Program-made: the position numbers and the translations under genes
From: Aalborgiella sp040079635
GTDB lineage: Bacteria; Pseudomonadota; Gammaproteobacteria; Burkholderiales; Burkholderiaceae_C
Assembly: GCA_040079635.1 (NCBI GenBank)
Contig: JBEBJY010000081.1
Coordinates: 1 to 10,099 of the forward strand
Direction of reading: 5' to 3'
Length of the DNA: 10,099 nucleotides
Shown: positions 1-6,779 of the stretch, piece after piece
How the letters are laid out: the number at the start of each line of letters is the position of its first letter
Numbering within the stretch: position 1 is the first letter of the stretch
The notes under the pieces: generated by a model
What the model was told of the DNA's origin: nothing
The model's database searches: none
The model's input: the letters and a program-made list of their open reading frames with translations, nothing else

Positions 1-236
1 AAAAACGTCACCACAGCTTGCGGACGCGCTTTAAGGAATTTCCAGTGTGCGTTCGGCTTGGCGCAATGGCCGAAAAGCACGATTTTGTCGCCCTGCTCCT
101 CCAGATGCAGTGGTAAATGCGTCACGAACGGCAAACCCGCGTCGTCCACACTGATGAGCGATGCAAACGGATGCGCTCGAATGATGTCCAACGCCTGAGA
201 GAGGTCTTTGGATTTGAATTGAGGGGGTTGGTACAT
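1..236 (-). CDS. FMN-binding negative transcriptional regulator, PaiB type (N-terminal part)
   Basis: The reverse strand from the ATG at 236 runs open to the window edge and gives 78 residues of an incomplete protein. It begins MYQPPQFKSKD, continues with a segment rich in Ala, Ser and Leu (HPFASLISVDDAGLPFVTHLP), then VLFGHCAKPNAHWKF. These match my memory of PaiB-type proteins (FMN_bind_2, split-barrel flavin fold), which usually open with MYxPxxF and carry an FGHxAxxNxHW motif. Members of the family are about 200 residues, so roughly two thirds lies outside the window. Bacillus PaiB is described as a negative regulator of sporulation and protease genes, but in proteobacteria the role is unclear and flavin binding is the safer statement. 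It is divergent from the oxygenase gene at 361, with 124 bp between the starts. I see no strong Shine-Dalgarno before the ATG. Confidence 0.82.
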   Translation of the reverse strand, partial: MYQPPQFKSKDLSQALDIIRAHPFASLISVDDAGLPFVTHLPLHLEEQGDKIVLFGHCAKPNAHWKFLKARPQAVVTF

Positions 237-290
237 GCGTTTAAATAGGGTTTGTCTGTGATTGCAGATCTGATTTTGATTCGATAAAAG

Positions 291-318
291 TTGTTTCTAA
301 GCTTCTAAAGCGTATTAT
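291..318 (+). promoter_or_regulatory. Candidate sigma70 promoter for the 2OG oxygenase gene
   Basis: TTGTTT at 291-296 is followed after 16 bp by TATTAT at 313-318. A start near 325 would leave a 5' leader of about 35 nt before the ATG at 361. The match is fair rather than strong, and it is judged by eye only. Confidence 0.35.
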
Positions 319-360
319 TCATTATCAGTTCGAAACCAAAAAATCTAAAAGTGTGCCGCT

Positions 361-930
361 ATGCAAAAATACAACTCAATCCGCGATATTCCGATGCTGT
401 CACCGCTGGGGTTTCAAAAAATGCAAGCACCAAAACCTTTGTTTGACAAGATTTTGAATGCGTATGCGCTGCTCAAACAAACTGAGCGGCAAGAAACGTT
501 TGATGGCATGGATAAATTTATCCCTAATGCTGAAAAGCGGCATGCTGCGTATTTGATATCTATGGATCAATGCGCCGACAAGCGTGACGAAATTTTGCAT
601 GACTTTGCTGAGATATTTACCGATTGGGTTCATGTGCCAATAACGCCGCTGTTTTTATACGGCATTCGGTCATACAAACATGGCTCGTCTTTAAGCCCGC
701 ATGTGGACCGGTTGCAAACGCATCATGTATCTGCCATTGTTTGCGTCGATAAATCGGTCAACGAAGATTGGGCGCTAGATATTTGTGACCACTCTGGCGC
801 TTGGCACCAAGTGTATTTAGAGCCCGGCGAAATCGTGTTGTACGAGTCAGCTATTTGCCAGCACGCCCGTTTCAAACCGTTAAACGGGGCGTTTTACAAC
901 AACTTGTTTGTACATTATTCGTTGGCTTAA
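361..930 (+). CDS. Small 2-oxoglutarate/Fe(II)-dependent oxygenase (prolyl 4-hydroxylase-like)
   Basis: This 189-residue protein has the ligand set of a double-stranded beta-helix 2OG-Fe(II) oxygenase. SPHVD supplies His114 and Asp116 (HxD), and CQHARFKPL supplies the distal His168, with Arg170 or Lys172 available for the 2OG carboxylate. The core runs from about residue 98 (LYGIRSYKHGSSLSPHVD) to the end; PGEIVLYES at 155-163 and FYNNLFVHY at 178-186 are typical of the strands around the distal His. The first 95 residues are a less conserved helical lead-in. It resembles standalone P4H-type domains, but the substrate (protein, peptide or small molecule) cannot be read from the sequence. No signal peptide is visible, so it is probably cytosolic. 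GC is lower than in the flanking genes (about 42% in one hand-counted row). There is no clear Shine-Dalgarno before the ATG. It converges on the LysR gene. Confidence 0.72.
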   Translation: MQKYNSIRDIPMLSPLGFQKMQAPKPLFDKILNAYALLKQTERQETFDGMDKFIPNAEKRHAAYLISMDQCADKRDEILHDFAEIFTDWVHVPITPLFLYGIRSYKHGSSLSPHVDRLQTHHVSAIVCVDKSVNEDWALDICDHSGAWHQVYLEPGEIVLYESAICQHARFKPLNGAFYNNLFVHYSLA

Positions 931-945
931 ATTTGTTGTTTGGGT

Positions 946-1920
946 TCATTCATTGATCTGCTTCGCCTCTTCCCGCAGCCAAGCTGCAAAATCTTGCGCA
1001 TCAGGATTGATGGCAGCGCGTTTACCCATTGCCAAATAATAACCACGCTGTGAAGCTGCTGCGCCTTTGAAGGGGGCGACCAAGCGCTTGTCTTTCAGCA
1101 TGTCATCCAACAGCGGAAAGCGCCCTATCGCCACGCCCTGCCCAGCCACGGCGGCGCTGATGGAATCGGCATAGCTGGTGAAACGCAGGGTATTTTTGGT
1201 GCGCACTTCGTCCAAACCCATGACTTTGAGCCACGGCTCCCATTCAACGGTGAGCGGCGTGCCAGCGGGGTAATTGCCAGGGTTGTCCACCGCCAGCAGC
1301 GTGTGGCTAACCAAGTCTGATGGCGTGCGCAGCGGCTTGGTTGAGTTTTTTAAAAGCGATGGCGAGCAAACAGGTAACAGTGTTTCTTCAAACAGCGGCG
1401 CCCCATCACCCGCTGTGGTGGGGCAAAAGCGGATGGCGAAATCGAGCTGTCCGTGGTCAAGGTCTAGCAAATCTAGCGTGGCAGAGATGCGCACATCGAC
1501 CTTAGGGTGATTCACGGTGAAGCGTGCCAAGCGTGGAATCAGCCACAGCGAGGCAAAGCCTGGCGTACACGTCACCCCGACTTGCCGCACGGGCATGGCG
1601 GGCTGCAAACTGGCGCGGATGACCAAGGTCGCATCGCGCAAACGTTCCAAGCTGTCCACCACGGCACGCTGCAGGGTGCGGCCAGCGTCGGTCAGCGCTA
1701 GGGCGCGGTGTTGTCGTTCAAACAAATCTGTGCCTATGCTGGTTTCAAGCTGTTGAATTTGCCGGCTGACGGCTGATTGCGTCAAAAACAGCTCGTTCGC
1801 AGCAACCGTGAAGCTCAGCGTGCGGGCGGCAGCTTCAAAACTGCGTAACAGCTCAAGTTTGGGCAAGTCTTGGCGTGAAATGACATTGGCAGTATTCGAT
1901 TTGACATTCTCTGTACGCAT
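946..1920 (-). CDS. LysR-family transcriptional regulator (GcvA-like subgroup)
   Basis: The 324-residue product has an N-terminal winged helix-turn-helix at about residues 20-81: LPKLELLRSFEAAARTLSFT, then AANELFLTQSAVSRQIQQLE, then LFERQHRALALTDAG. The effector-binding domain covers about 105-310 and contains DFAIRFC and LLPVCSPSLL, as in the GcvA/AmpR branch. An upstream in-frame ATG at 1974 would add 18 residues, but its purine stretch touches the ATG, and that extension would run into the promoter of the divergent gene. The ATG at 1920, with GGAA about 8 nt upstream, gives a more usual LysR length. LysR proteins usually bind the region between themselves and the divergent gene, so the DUF2917/NTF2-like pair at 2014-2695 is the natural target. 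The effector is unknown. Confidence 0.88.
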   Translation of the reverse strand: MRTENVKSNTANVISRQDLPKLELLRSFEAAARTLSFTVAANELFLTQSAVSRQIQQLETSIGTDLFERQHRALALTDAGRTLQRAVVDSLERLRDATLVIRASLQPAMPVRQVGVTCTPGFASLWLIPRLARFTVNHPKVDVRISATLDLLDLDHGQLDFAIRFCPTTAGDGAPLFEETLLPVCSPSLLKNSTKPLRTPSDLVSHTLLAVDNPGNYPAGTPLTVEWEPWLKVMGLDEVRTKNTLRFTSYADSISAAVAGQGVAIGRFPLLDDMLKDKRLVAPFKGAAASQRGYYLAMGKRAAINPDAQDFAAWLREEAKQINE

Positions 1921-1942
1921 GCGTGTGATTCCAAATAAGCGT

Positions 1943-1971
1943 TTGATAAAGGTTAACTGTATCAGTATATT
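1943..1971 (+). promoter_or_regulatory. Near-consensus sigma70 promoter for the DUF2917 gene
   Basis: TTGATA at 1943-1948 and TATATT at 1966-1971 are separated by exactly 17 bp. A start near 1978 gives a leader of about 36 nt ending in AAGGAA (2003-2008) before the ATG at 2014. The promoter lies between the divergent LysR start at 1920 and the DUF2917 gene, where a LysR regulator would be expected to act. Confidence 0.6.
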
Positions 1972-2013
1972 CATTCCTACCGAGTATGTGAACTCTCATT
2001 TTAAGGAATCGCC

Positions 2014-2364
2014 ATGAACACCAACTGCCCTGCCAGCAACATCAACAGCAACAGCAACTTCAGCATGAACCTGCGCCACCAAGCCATGTTCAGCGTGCCT
2101 GATGCGTCCAAAGTGCGCATTGGCGTGGCCGAAGGCTCGGTCTGGATCACGCTGGACAACGACACCAAAGACTATGTGTTGGACGCATGCGGCGTCTTCA
2201 CCACGACGCAACCGCGCCGCGCGTTGGTCTATGCATTGCAGCCATCTTGTATTACAGTGAGTGAGAAGCCATTGCAAACCAGCAAAGCAGCTTCACAACA
2301 TCGCCAAAAAGGAGGCCAATATGCCATTACTTTCCACCCTGGAGCGGTTCATAACCCGTGTTGA
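2014..2364 (+). CDS. DUF2917 domain-containing protein
   Basis: The 116-residue protein opens with an Asn/Ser-rich stretch (NTNCPASNINSNSNFSMN) and then shows a small beta-rich domain at about residues 19-82: LRHQAMFSVPDASKVRIGV, GSVWITLDNDTKDYVLDAC, and RRALVYAL. The pattern of a basic start, G-x-VWIT, a D-x-x-L-x-x-G turn and a late aliphatic strand fits DUF2917, a family of unknown function common in betaproteobacteria. The start at ATG 2014 is supported by AAGGAA 5 nt upstream and by the promoter at 1943-1971. The C-terminal 14 codons and the stop overlap the next gene, whose Shine-Dalgarno lies inside this reading frame. No signal peptide or membrane segment is visible. It is divergent from a GcvA-type LysR gene, which suggests that regulator controls it. 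Confidence 0.72.
   Translation: MNTNCPASNINSNSNFSMNLRHQAMFSVPDASKVRIGVAEGSVWITLDNDTKDYVLDACGVFTTTQPRRALVYALQPSCITVSEKPLQTSKAASQHRQKGGQYAITFHPGAVHNPC
2309..2315 (+). promoter_or_regulatory. Strong Shine-Dalgarno fixing the start of the NTF2-like gene
   Basis: AAGGAGG ends 5 nt before the ATG at 2321 and lies within the coding region of the upstream DUF2917 gene. It decides in favour of 2321 over an earlier in-frame ATG at 2261, which has no comparable site. Confidence 0.75.
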
Positions 2365-2695
2365 GCACAACAAACACGTTGAGGCGATTGAGGAGTTTTA
2401 TACGGCAGATGCGTCCATGCAAGAAAACAACGAGCCGCCGCGCGTCGGGCGCGATGTGTTGGTAGCGCATGAGCAGCAAGCTTTAGTGCGGGTCGCGTCA
2501 GTGCAATCGTGGTGCGTTCGCCCCGTTTTTCAGCATGACGAGTTTGTGGTGATTCGTTGGATTTTTGAATTCACAGGCAATGATGGCTCGGTGCGCCGCA
2601 TTGAAGAACTGGCCTACCAGCGCTGGGAGGGTGAACATATCGCGCAGGAACAGTTTTTTTACGACCCCAAGCAGTTTGTTGTAAAAACGAACTGA
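2321..2695 (+). CDS. NTF2/SnoaL-like family protein
   Basis: The 124-residue product has the layout of a SnoaL-like NTF2-fold protein. An N-terminal helix (LLSTLERFITRVEHNKHVEAI) leads into EEFYTADASMQENNEPPRVG, then GRDVLVAHEQQAL, followed by four or five beta strands ending in AYQRWEGEHIAQEQFFYDP. EEFYTADASMQEN followed by a small Gly-rich turn is the usual cone-shaped pocket entry of the family. Members act as dimers and include isomerases, cyclases and hydrolases, as well as proteins with no known activity; this one cannot be placed further. It overlaps the end of the DUF2917 gene by 44 nt and has its own strong ribosome site, so the two are probably co-transcribed and perhaps translationally coupled. 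Length is normal for the family. Confidence 0.68.
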   Translation: MPLLSTLERFITRVEHNKHVEAIEEFYTADASMQENNEPPRVGRDVLVAHEQQALVRVASVQSWCVRPVFQHDEFVVIRWIFEFTGNDGSVRRIEELAYQRWEGEHIAQEQFFYDPKQFVVKTN

Positions 2696-2839
2696 AGCAG
2701 CAAGGGTAATACTAATTTTGTATTAACTTAGACATAAATGTGCGTAACAAAACGCGTGGAACGCGAACAGGACGAATGCCAGACCTTAGAATCAAAATAA
2801 GTTTGTACTCGTCAGTCAATTCGTCATTAGGAACCCACC

Positions 2840-3235
2840 ATGAAAGCATTCATATTTTTTGCTGCAGTTTGCGTCGCAGCGCTTACCTTGGCCGGCTGCG
2901 CAAGCAAAGGCAATGAGTCTTTGCGCAAGGAGACCGAGCTGTCCATCGGCACCAAATTGACCGAGGGCAAAACCACCAAAACCGAGGTTCGCAAAATGCT
3001 AGGTTCGCCACTGAAAACATCGTTCACCGACGGTGGCATGGAGATTTCAACCTATGAGTTTGATAACGTCACCTCTGATGCCATCAACTACGTGCCTGTG
3101 CTCAACTGGCTGGGCAGCAGCGCCAGTGGTACAAAAAAAGAACTGGTGATTCTGTTTGATCGCGCTAATGTGGTGCAGCGTTTCTCGATGAGCGAATCTA
3201 ACGTCAAAACCAAAACGGGTTTGTACAACAATTAA
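2840..3235 (+). CDS. Small lipoprotein, BamE/SmpA-like
   Basis: The 131-residue precursor begins with a typical lipoprotein signal: MK, a hydrophobic stretch, then LTLAGC with the lipidated Cys at residue 20. The residue after the Cys is Ala, which by the usual +2 rule predicts outer-membrane sorting. The mature part has LTEGKTTKTEVRKMLGSPLKT (about 40-60), which matches the helix-turn of SmpA/OmlA/BamE-like domains (GxTTxxEVxxxLGxP). It continues with beta strands YEFDN and KKELVILFDRANVVQRFSMS. BamE proper is a Bam complex subunit, but many proteobacterial paralogues share this fold without that role, so only the fold class is claimed. AGGA at 2829-2832 precedes the ATG at a suitable distance. 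The 144 bp upstream (2696-2839) contain no gene. Confidence 0.75.
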   Translation: MKAFIFFAAVCVAALTLAGCASKGNESLRKETELSIGTKLTEGKTTKTEVRKMLGSPLKTSFTDGGMEISTYEFDNVTSDAINYVPVLNWLGSSASGTKKELVILFDRANVVQRFSMSESNVKTKTGLYNN

Positions 3236-3268
3236 AGGCGGCAATAAAAGGCTTGCGATAATCTGGGT

Positions 3269-4315
3269 ATGAATGCTGACCATCATCGTTTTTTAGACCT
3301 ATTTCAAACCCAACTCCCCATCATCCAAGCGCCCATGGCGGGTGTGCAAGACCACCGCCTAGCGGTAGCGGTGAGCAACGCAGGCGGTTTGGGTTCATTA
3401 CCTGCGGCGATGCTGAGTTTGGAGGCTTTGAAAGCGGAATTAAGTCAGCTCAGCGCTAAAACCGACAAACCCTACAACGTCAATTTCTTCTGTCACATTC
3501 CGCCCAACTTCAGCGAAGCGCGTGAAGCCATCTGGCGCGCTGCCTTGAAACCGTATTACGACGAGCTGGGTTTGGACGCGAACAATATCCCCACCGGCCC
3601 AGGTCGTGCGCCTTTTACCCATGAAGCGGCTGATGTGCTAGAAGCATTCAAGCCACCTGTGGTCAGCTTCCACTTTGGATTACCCGCTCCTGATTTGCTA
3701 TCGCGTGTTAAAAGCTGGGGCAGCAAAGTTATTTCATCTGCCACAACAGTAGAAGAAGCGCTGTGGCTGGAATCGCAAGGTGTGGACGCGGTCATCGCCC
3801 AAGGCTTAGAAGCCGGTGGCCACCGTGGGCACTTTTTGAGTTACGACTTGACCCGGCAAATGGGCACGTTCGCCCTGCTGCCGCAAATCGTGCAAGCGGT
3901 AAAAATTCCGGTGATTGCTGCGGGCGGCATTGCGGATGCTGCAGGTGTCAAAGCGGCTTTGTCTTTGGGCGCAGCTGCCGTTCAAATTGGCACGGCGTAT
4001 TTGTTGTGCGATGAGGCGACAACCAGTCCACTGCACCGTGCGGCGCTCAAGAGTGCCGCATCGCAGCACACCGCGTTGACCAATCTTTTCACCGGCCGTC
4101 CTGCAAGAGGCATCGTCAACCGTTTGATGCGTGAATTAGGTGCTATTTCCGACAAATCGCCCGAGTTTCCGCTTGCAACAGGTGCGATTGCGCCAATTCG
4201 GGCTGCCGCTGAGATAGCTGGTAACGGCGACTTTTCGCCTTTGTGGTCAGGTCAAAACGCGACTGGCTGCCGTGAAATCGGAGCTGCAGCGCTCACGCAT
4301 TCCTTGATGTCGTAA
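3269..4315 (+). CDS. Nitronate monooxygenase (class I, FMN-dependent)
   Basis: The 348-residue TIM-barrel flavoprotein shows the class I nitronate monooxygenase signature. PIIQAPMAGVQDHRLAVAVS (17-36) is followed by NAGGLGSLPAA, then NVNFFCH (70-76). The catalytic-His motif QGLEAGGHRG has His185. The FMN-phosphate loop VIAAGGIADAAGVKAALSLG (215-234) is followed by VQIGTAYLLCDEA. This family oxidises alkyl nitronates such as propionate-3-nitronate to carbonyl compounds and nitrite, protecting against a respiratory poison. Older annotations call it 2-nitropropane dioxygenase. Length is usual. The start at 3269 has only a weak ribosome site (a GGG just before the ATG). It lies 33 bp after the lipoprotein stop, so read-through from that gene is possible. 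Substrate specificity beyond nitronates is not predictable. Confidence 0.85.
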   Translation: MNADHHRFLDLFQTQLPIIQAPMAGVQDHRLAVAVSNAGGLGSLPAAMLSLEALKAELSQLSAKTDKPYNVNFFCHIPPNFSEAREAIWRAALKPYYDELGLDANNIPTGPGRAPFTHEAADVLEAFKPPVVSFHFGLPAPDLLSRVKSWGSKVISSATTVEEALWLESQGVDAVIAQGLEAGGHRGHFLSYDLTRQMGTFALLPQIVQAVKIPVIAAGGIADAAGVKAALSLGAAAVQIGTAYLLCDEATTSPLHRAALKSAASQHTALTNLFTGRPARGIVNRLMRELGAISDKSPEFPLATGAIAPIRAAAEIAGNGDFSPLWSGQNATGCREIGAAALTHSLMS

Positions 4316-4320
4316 TTGCA

Positions 4321-4349
4321 TTCATTGACGGGTTAACTCTTGGTAAAAT
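4321..4349 (+). promoter_or_regulatory. Weak candidate promoter for the aminotransferase-transporter pair
   Basis: TTCATT (4321-4326) and TAAAAT (4344-4349) are 17 bp apart. A better -35 word, TTGACG at 4325-4330, is only 13 bp from the same -10. The 86-bp gap before the gene must hold the promoter if the gene is not read from upstream, but the exact boxes are uncertain. Confidence 0.25.
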
Positions 4350-4401
4350 CCTAGGGTTTCCCCGTAAAAACTGCCTCTAAATATAAACTTAGGATTCCCA
4401 C

Positions 4402-5607
4402 ATGTCTTCAGCTTCCATGTTTTCCAATGTCGAAATGGCCCCTAGAGACCCAATTTTGGGTTTGAACGAGCAATTCAACGCCGACACCAACCCCGCCAAG
4501 GTCAACCTGGGCGTGGGCGTGTACTTTGACGATAACGGCAAACTGCCTTTGCTGAAATGCGTGCAATCTGCCGAAGCTGCCATGGCTGCTGCGCCAAAAC
4601 CGCGTGGTTATTTGCCTATCGATGGTATCGCTGCCTACGACGCTGGCGTTAAAGCGCTGGTTTTCGGTGCTGACTCTGAAGCCGTCACTTCCGGCCGCGT
4701 TGCCACCGTGCAAGCTATTGGCGGCACAGGCGGCTTGAAGATTGGTGCAGACTTTTTGAAAAAGCTAAACCCGAATGCTAAAGTACTTATCAGCGACCCC
4801 AGCTGGGAAAACCACCAAGCCCTGTTCACCAACGCCGGTTTCAAGGTCGAAACCTACCGCTATTACGACGCGCAAACCCGTGGTTTGAACGTAGACGGCA
4901 TGCTGGCTGACTTGACCGCAGCGCCTGCCGGCACCATCGCCCTGTTGCACGCCTGCTGCCACAACCCAACGGGTTACGACATCACCGCTGCCCAGTGGGA
5001 TCAGGTCGTCGCTATCTGCAAAACCAACAATCTCGTGCCTTTCCTCGACATGGCTTACCAAGGTTTTGGCTACGGCTTGAAAGAAGATGGCGCAGTGATC
5101 CAAAAGTTTGTCGACGCCGGTTTGACCTTCTTCGTCTCCACATCTTTCAGCAAAAGCTTCAGCTTGTACGGCGAGCGCGTGGGCGCTTTGAGCGTGTTGT
5201 GTACCGACAAAGCCGAGGCTGATCGCGTCCTGAGCCAGCTCAAAATCGCCATCCGCACCAACTACAGCAACCCGCCAACACACGGCGGCAGCGTCGTGGC
5301 AGCGGTGTTGAACAGCCCAGAGCTGCGCAAACAGTGGGAAGACGAACTCTCAGAAATGCGCGTCCGCATCAAAGCCATGCGCAGCAGCTTTGTCGAGAAA
5401 CTCAAAGCCGCCGGCGTCAAGCAAGACATGAGCTTCATCACCACCCAGATCGGCATGTTCAGCTACAGCGGCCTGTCCAAAGATCAGATGGTGCGCCTGC
5501 GCAACGAATTCGGCGTCTACGGCACCGACACCGGTCGCATGTGTGTCGCCGCGCTGAACAGCAAAAACATCGATCACGTCTGCGCGTCTATCGCTAAAGT
5601 GATGTGA
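4402..5607 (+). CDS. tyrB: Aromatic-amino-acid/aspartate aminotransferase, class I fold
   Basis: This 401-residue PLP enzyme is full length and closely follows the enterobacterial AspC/TyrB pattern. Visible landmarks are MFSNVEMAPRDPILGLNEQF at the start, Trp135 in SDPSWENHQ, Asn188 in CCHNPTG, Asp216 and Tyr219 in LDMAYQGFGYG, and the PLP Schiff-base Lys251 in STSFSKSFSLYGERVG. Arg259 contacts the phosphate. Arg285 in IRTNYSNPP and Arg379 in DTGRMCVAALN are the two substrate-carboxylate arginines. LLHACCHNPTG and RMCVAALN are nearer to TyrB than AspC, so aromatic amino acids plus 2-oxoglutarate are likely substrates, with aspartate also possible. AGGA at 4391-4394 supports the ATG at 4402. 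The stop overlaps the start of the DMT transporter gene, so the two form an operon. The symbol is by resemblance. Confidence 0.85.
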   Translation: MSSASMFSNVEMAPRDPILGLNEQFNADTNPAKVNLGVGVYFDDNGKLPLLKCVQSAEAAMAAAPKPRGYLPIDGIAAYDAGVKALVFGADSEAVTSGRVATVQAIGGTGGLKIGADFLKKLNPNAKVLISDPSWENHQALFTNAGFKVETYRYYDAQTRGLNVDGMLADLTAAPAGTIALLHACCHNPTGYDITAAQWDQVVAICKTNNLVPFLDMAYQGFGYGLKEDGAVIQKFVDAGLTFFVSTSFSKSFSLYGERVGALSVLCTDKAEADRVLSQLKIAIRTNYSNPPTHGGSVVAAVLNSPELRKQWEDELSEMRVRIKAMRSSFVEKLKAAGVKQDMSFITTQIGMFSYSGLSKDQMVRLRNEFGVYGTDTGRMCVAALNSKNIDHVCASIAKVM

Positions 5608-6671
5608 ATCCCCAAGTGATGAGCCGTCCTGCCCTTCGCGGCGGCCTGCTTGCACTCTTGGCCGCCACACTTTTCGGCTTAAGTACGCCACTGGTACAGC
5701 GTTTTGGGCAGGGTTTGGGGGCTTTTTCAACGGCGGCGTTGCTCTATGCAGGCGCTGCCTTTGTAGCATTTTGGATGCGGCAACCCGCTGAATTAGAAGC
5801 AAAATTACAGCGGAGCGATTTGCTAAGATTACTTGCTATGGCGGGTTTTGGTGCGGTCATCGGCCCTGTCGCGCTGGCGTGGGGTTTGCAGCGCACCAGC
5901 GGTACGAGTGCGTCTTTGATGCTGACGTTGGAAGCGCTATTTACCGTCGTCCTAGCATGGCGTTTGTATGGTGAAAGCATGGACAAACGGGTTGCCACAG
6001 CGATGTTGCTTTTGCTGGCAGGTGGCATGGCGTTGGTGGCGGACCAAGGTTTGGCCGGAAATACACAATTGCTGGGTTTGTTGGCTGTCCTAGCCGCCAC
6101 AGCCGCATGGGGTTTGGACAACACCTTGTCGCGCGGCGTTGCAGAGCGTGACCCAGCGCAGGTGGTGATCGTCAAATCCGCACTAGGCGCAAGCGCTTCA
6201 ACCGTGCTGGCCCTGCTATTTGGTGAACCTATGCCCAGTTTGAATGCTGCTTTGGCGCTTTTAACGGTAGGCGCCGTCGGTTATGGCCTGAGTTTGCGCT
6301 TTTACCTCTTGGCGCAACGTGCGTTTGGCGCGGCGCGAACGGGCTCAGTCTTTGCTTTTGCCCCGTTTATTGGTGCGCTGGGTGCATTTGCATTTGGCGA
6401 CCGATCCATGGGTTGGATCATGCTGATAGCGGGCGTTTTGATGCTGGCTGGTGTGGCTTTGCATTTGATGGAGTCACACGGTCACCCACATACGCACGAT
6501 GTTTTAGAGCATGAACATGCACACAGCCATGACCCAAAACAGGCTGATGGTCATCACTTGCATTCGCACGACATACTGCCCACCGGCCCGCACAGCCATC
6601 CACACAAACACGACTCCATGCAACACACGCACCCGCATGTGCCGGATGCACATCATGGGCATGCACACTGA
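5604..6671 (+). CDS. EamA/DMT-family transporter with a His-rich C-terminal tail
   Basis: The 355-residue product has two EamA repeats, at about residues 12-145 and 155-287. Together these give ten predicted membrane segments, for example LLALLAATLFGLSTPLVQRF, ASLMLTLEALFTVVLAW, TAAWGLDNTLSRG and SVFAFAPFIGALGAFAFGD. From residue 289 to the end is a 67-residue tail with 23 histidines in HxH runs mixed with Asp, Pro and Ser, as seen in metal-handling proteins. The tail implies binding of a soft divalent ion such as Zn, Ni or Co, by analogy with ZIP, CDF and NiCoT loops; DMT family members otherwise export amino acids or metabolites. The GTG start at 5604 overlaps the aminotransferase stop by GTGA; an ATG five codons on (5619) is an alternative. 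Neither has a good ribosome site, which fits translational coupling. Confidence 0.78.
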   Translation: MNPQVMSRPALRGGLLALLAATLFGLSTPLVQRFGQGLGAFSTAALLYAGAAFVAFWMRQPAELEAKLQRSDLLRLLAMAGFGAVIGPVALAWGLQRTSGTSASLMLTLEALFTVVLAWRLYGESMDKRVATAMLLLLAGGMALVADQGLAGNTQLLGLLAVLAATAAWGLDNTLSRGVAERDPAQVVIVKSALGASASTVLALLFGEPMPSLNAALALLTVGAVGYGLSLRFYLLAQRAFGAARTGSVFAFAPFIGALGAFAFGDRSMGWIMLIAGVLMLAGVALHLMESHGHPHTHDVLEHEHAHSHDPKQADGHHLHSHDILPTGPHSHPHKHDSMQHTHPHVPDAHHGHAH

Positions 6672-6705
6672 AATGCTGAGTATTTTTACCCCTTAAATTG
6701 GTCTC

Positions 6706-6736
6706 TAGCCGGCGTATTTATTGCCTAAACAGCTAT
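6706..6736. repeat. Dispersed repeat, copy 1 (in a convergent gap)
   Basis: A 31-bp unit begins TAGC and contains CGGCGTATTTATTGCCTAA (6710-6728), then CAGCTAT. It matches 8480-8510 with two mismatches. Terminal TAGC and GCTA are inverted, and GCTAT (6732-6736) pairs with ATAGC at 6744-6748 across a 7-nt loop. It lies between the convergent transporter and SDR genes. It resembles short intergenic repeats I remember from Comamonadaceae genomes, which I cannot check here. Confidence 0.7.
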
Positions 6737-6755
6737 AAAATAAATAGCAACTAAT

Positions 6756-6779
6756 GGGTTTAAAATTAAGATTTAACCC
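6756..6779. terminator. Possible hairpin at the 3' end of the SDR gene
   Basis: GGGTTTAAA (6756-6764) is complementary to TTTAACCC (6772-6779) apart from one bulged base, with a 7-nt loop. The hairpin spans the SDR stop codon. No long T tract follows on either strand, so intrinsic termination is uncertain; with the adjacent repeat it may serve both convergent genes. Confidence 0.3.

Noticed and set aside
931..945. Terminator between the convergent oxygenase and LysR genes
   Set aside because: The gap is 15 bp with no hairpin; the two transcripts probably overlap.
2707..2725. Inverted repeat TAATAC/GTATTA downstream of the NTF2-like gene as a terminator or operator
   Set aside because: Arms are only 6 bp and AT-rich with no T tract following; such pairs are common by chance in AT-rich spacers.
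4765..5283. 172-codon minus-strand frame inside the aminotransferase gene
   Set aside because: Its composition is that of an antisense shadow of the tyrB-like gene; no start signal or family pattern is visible.
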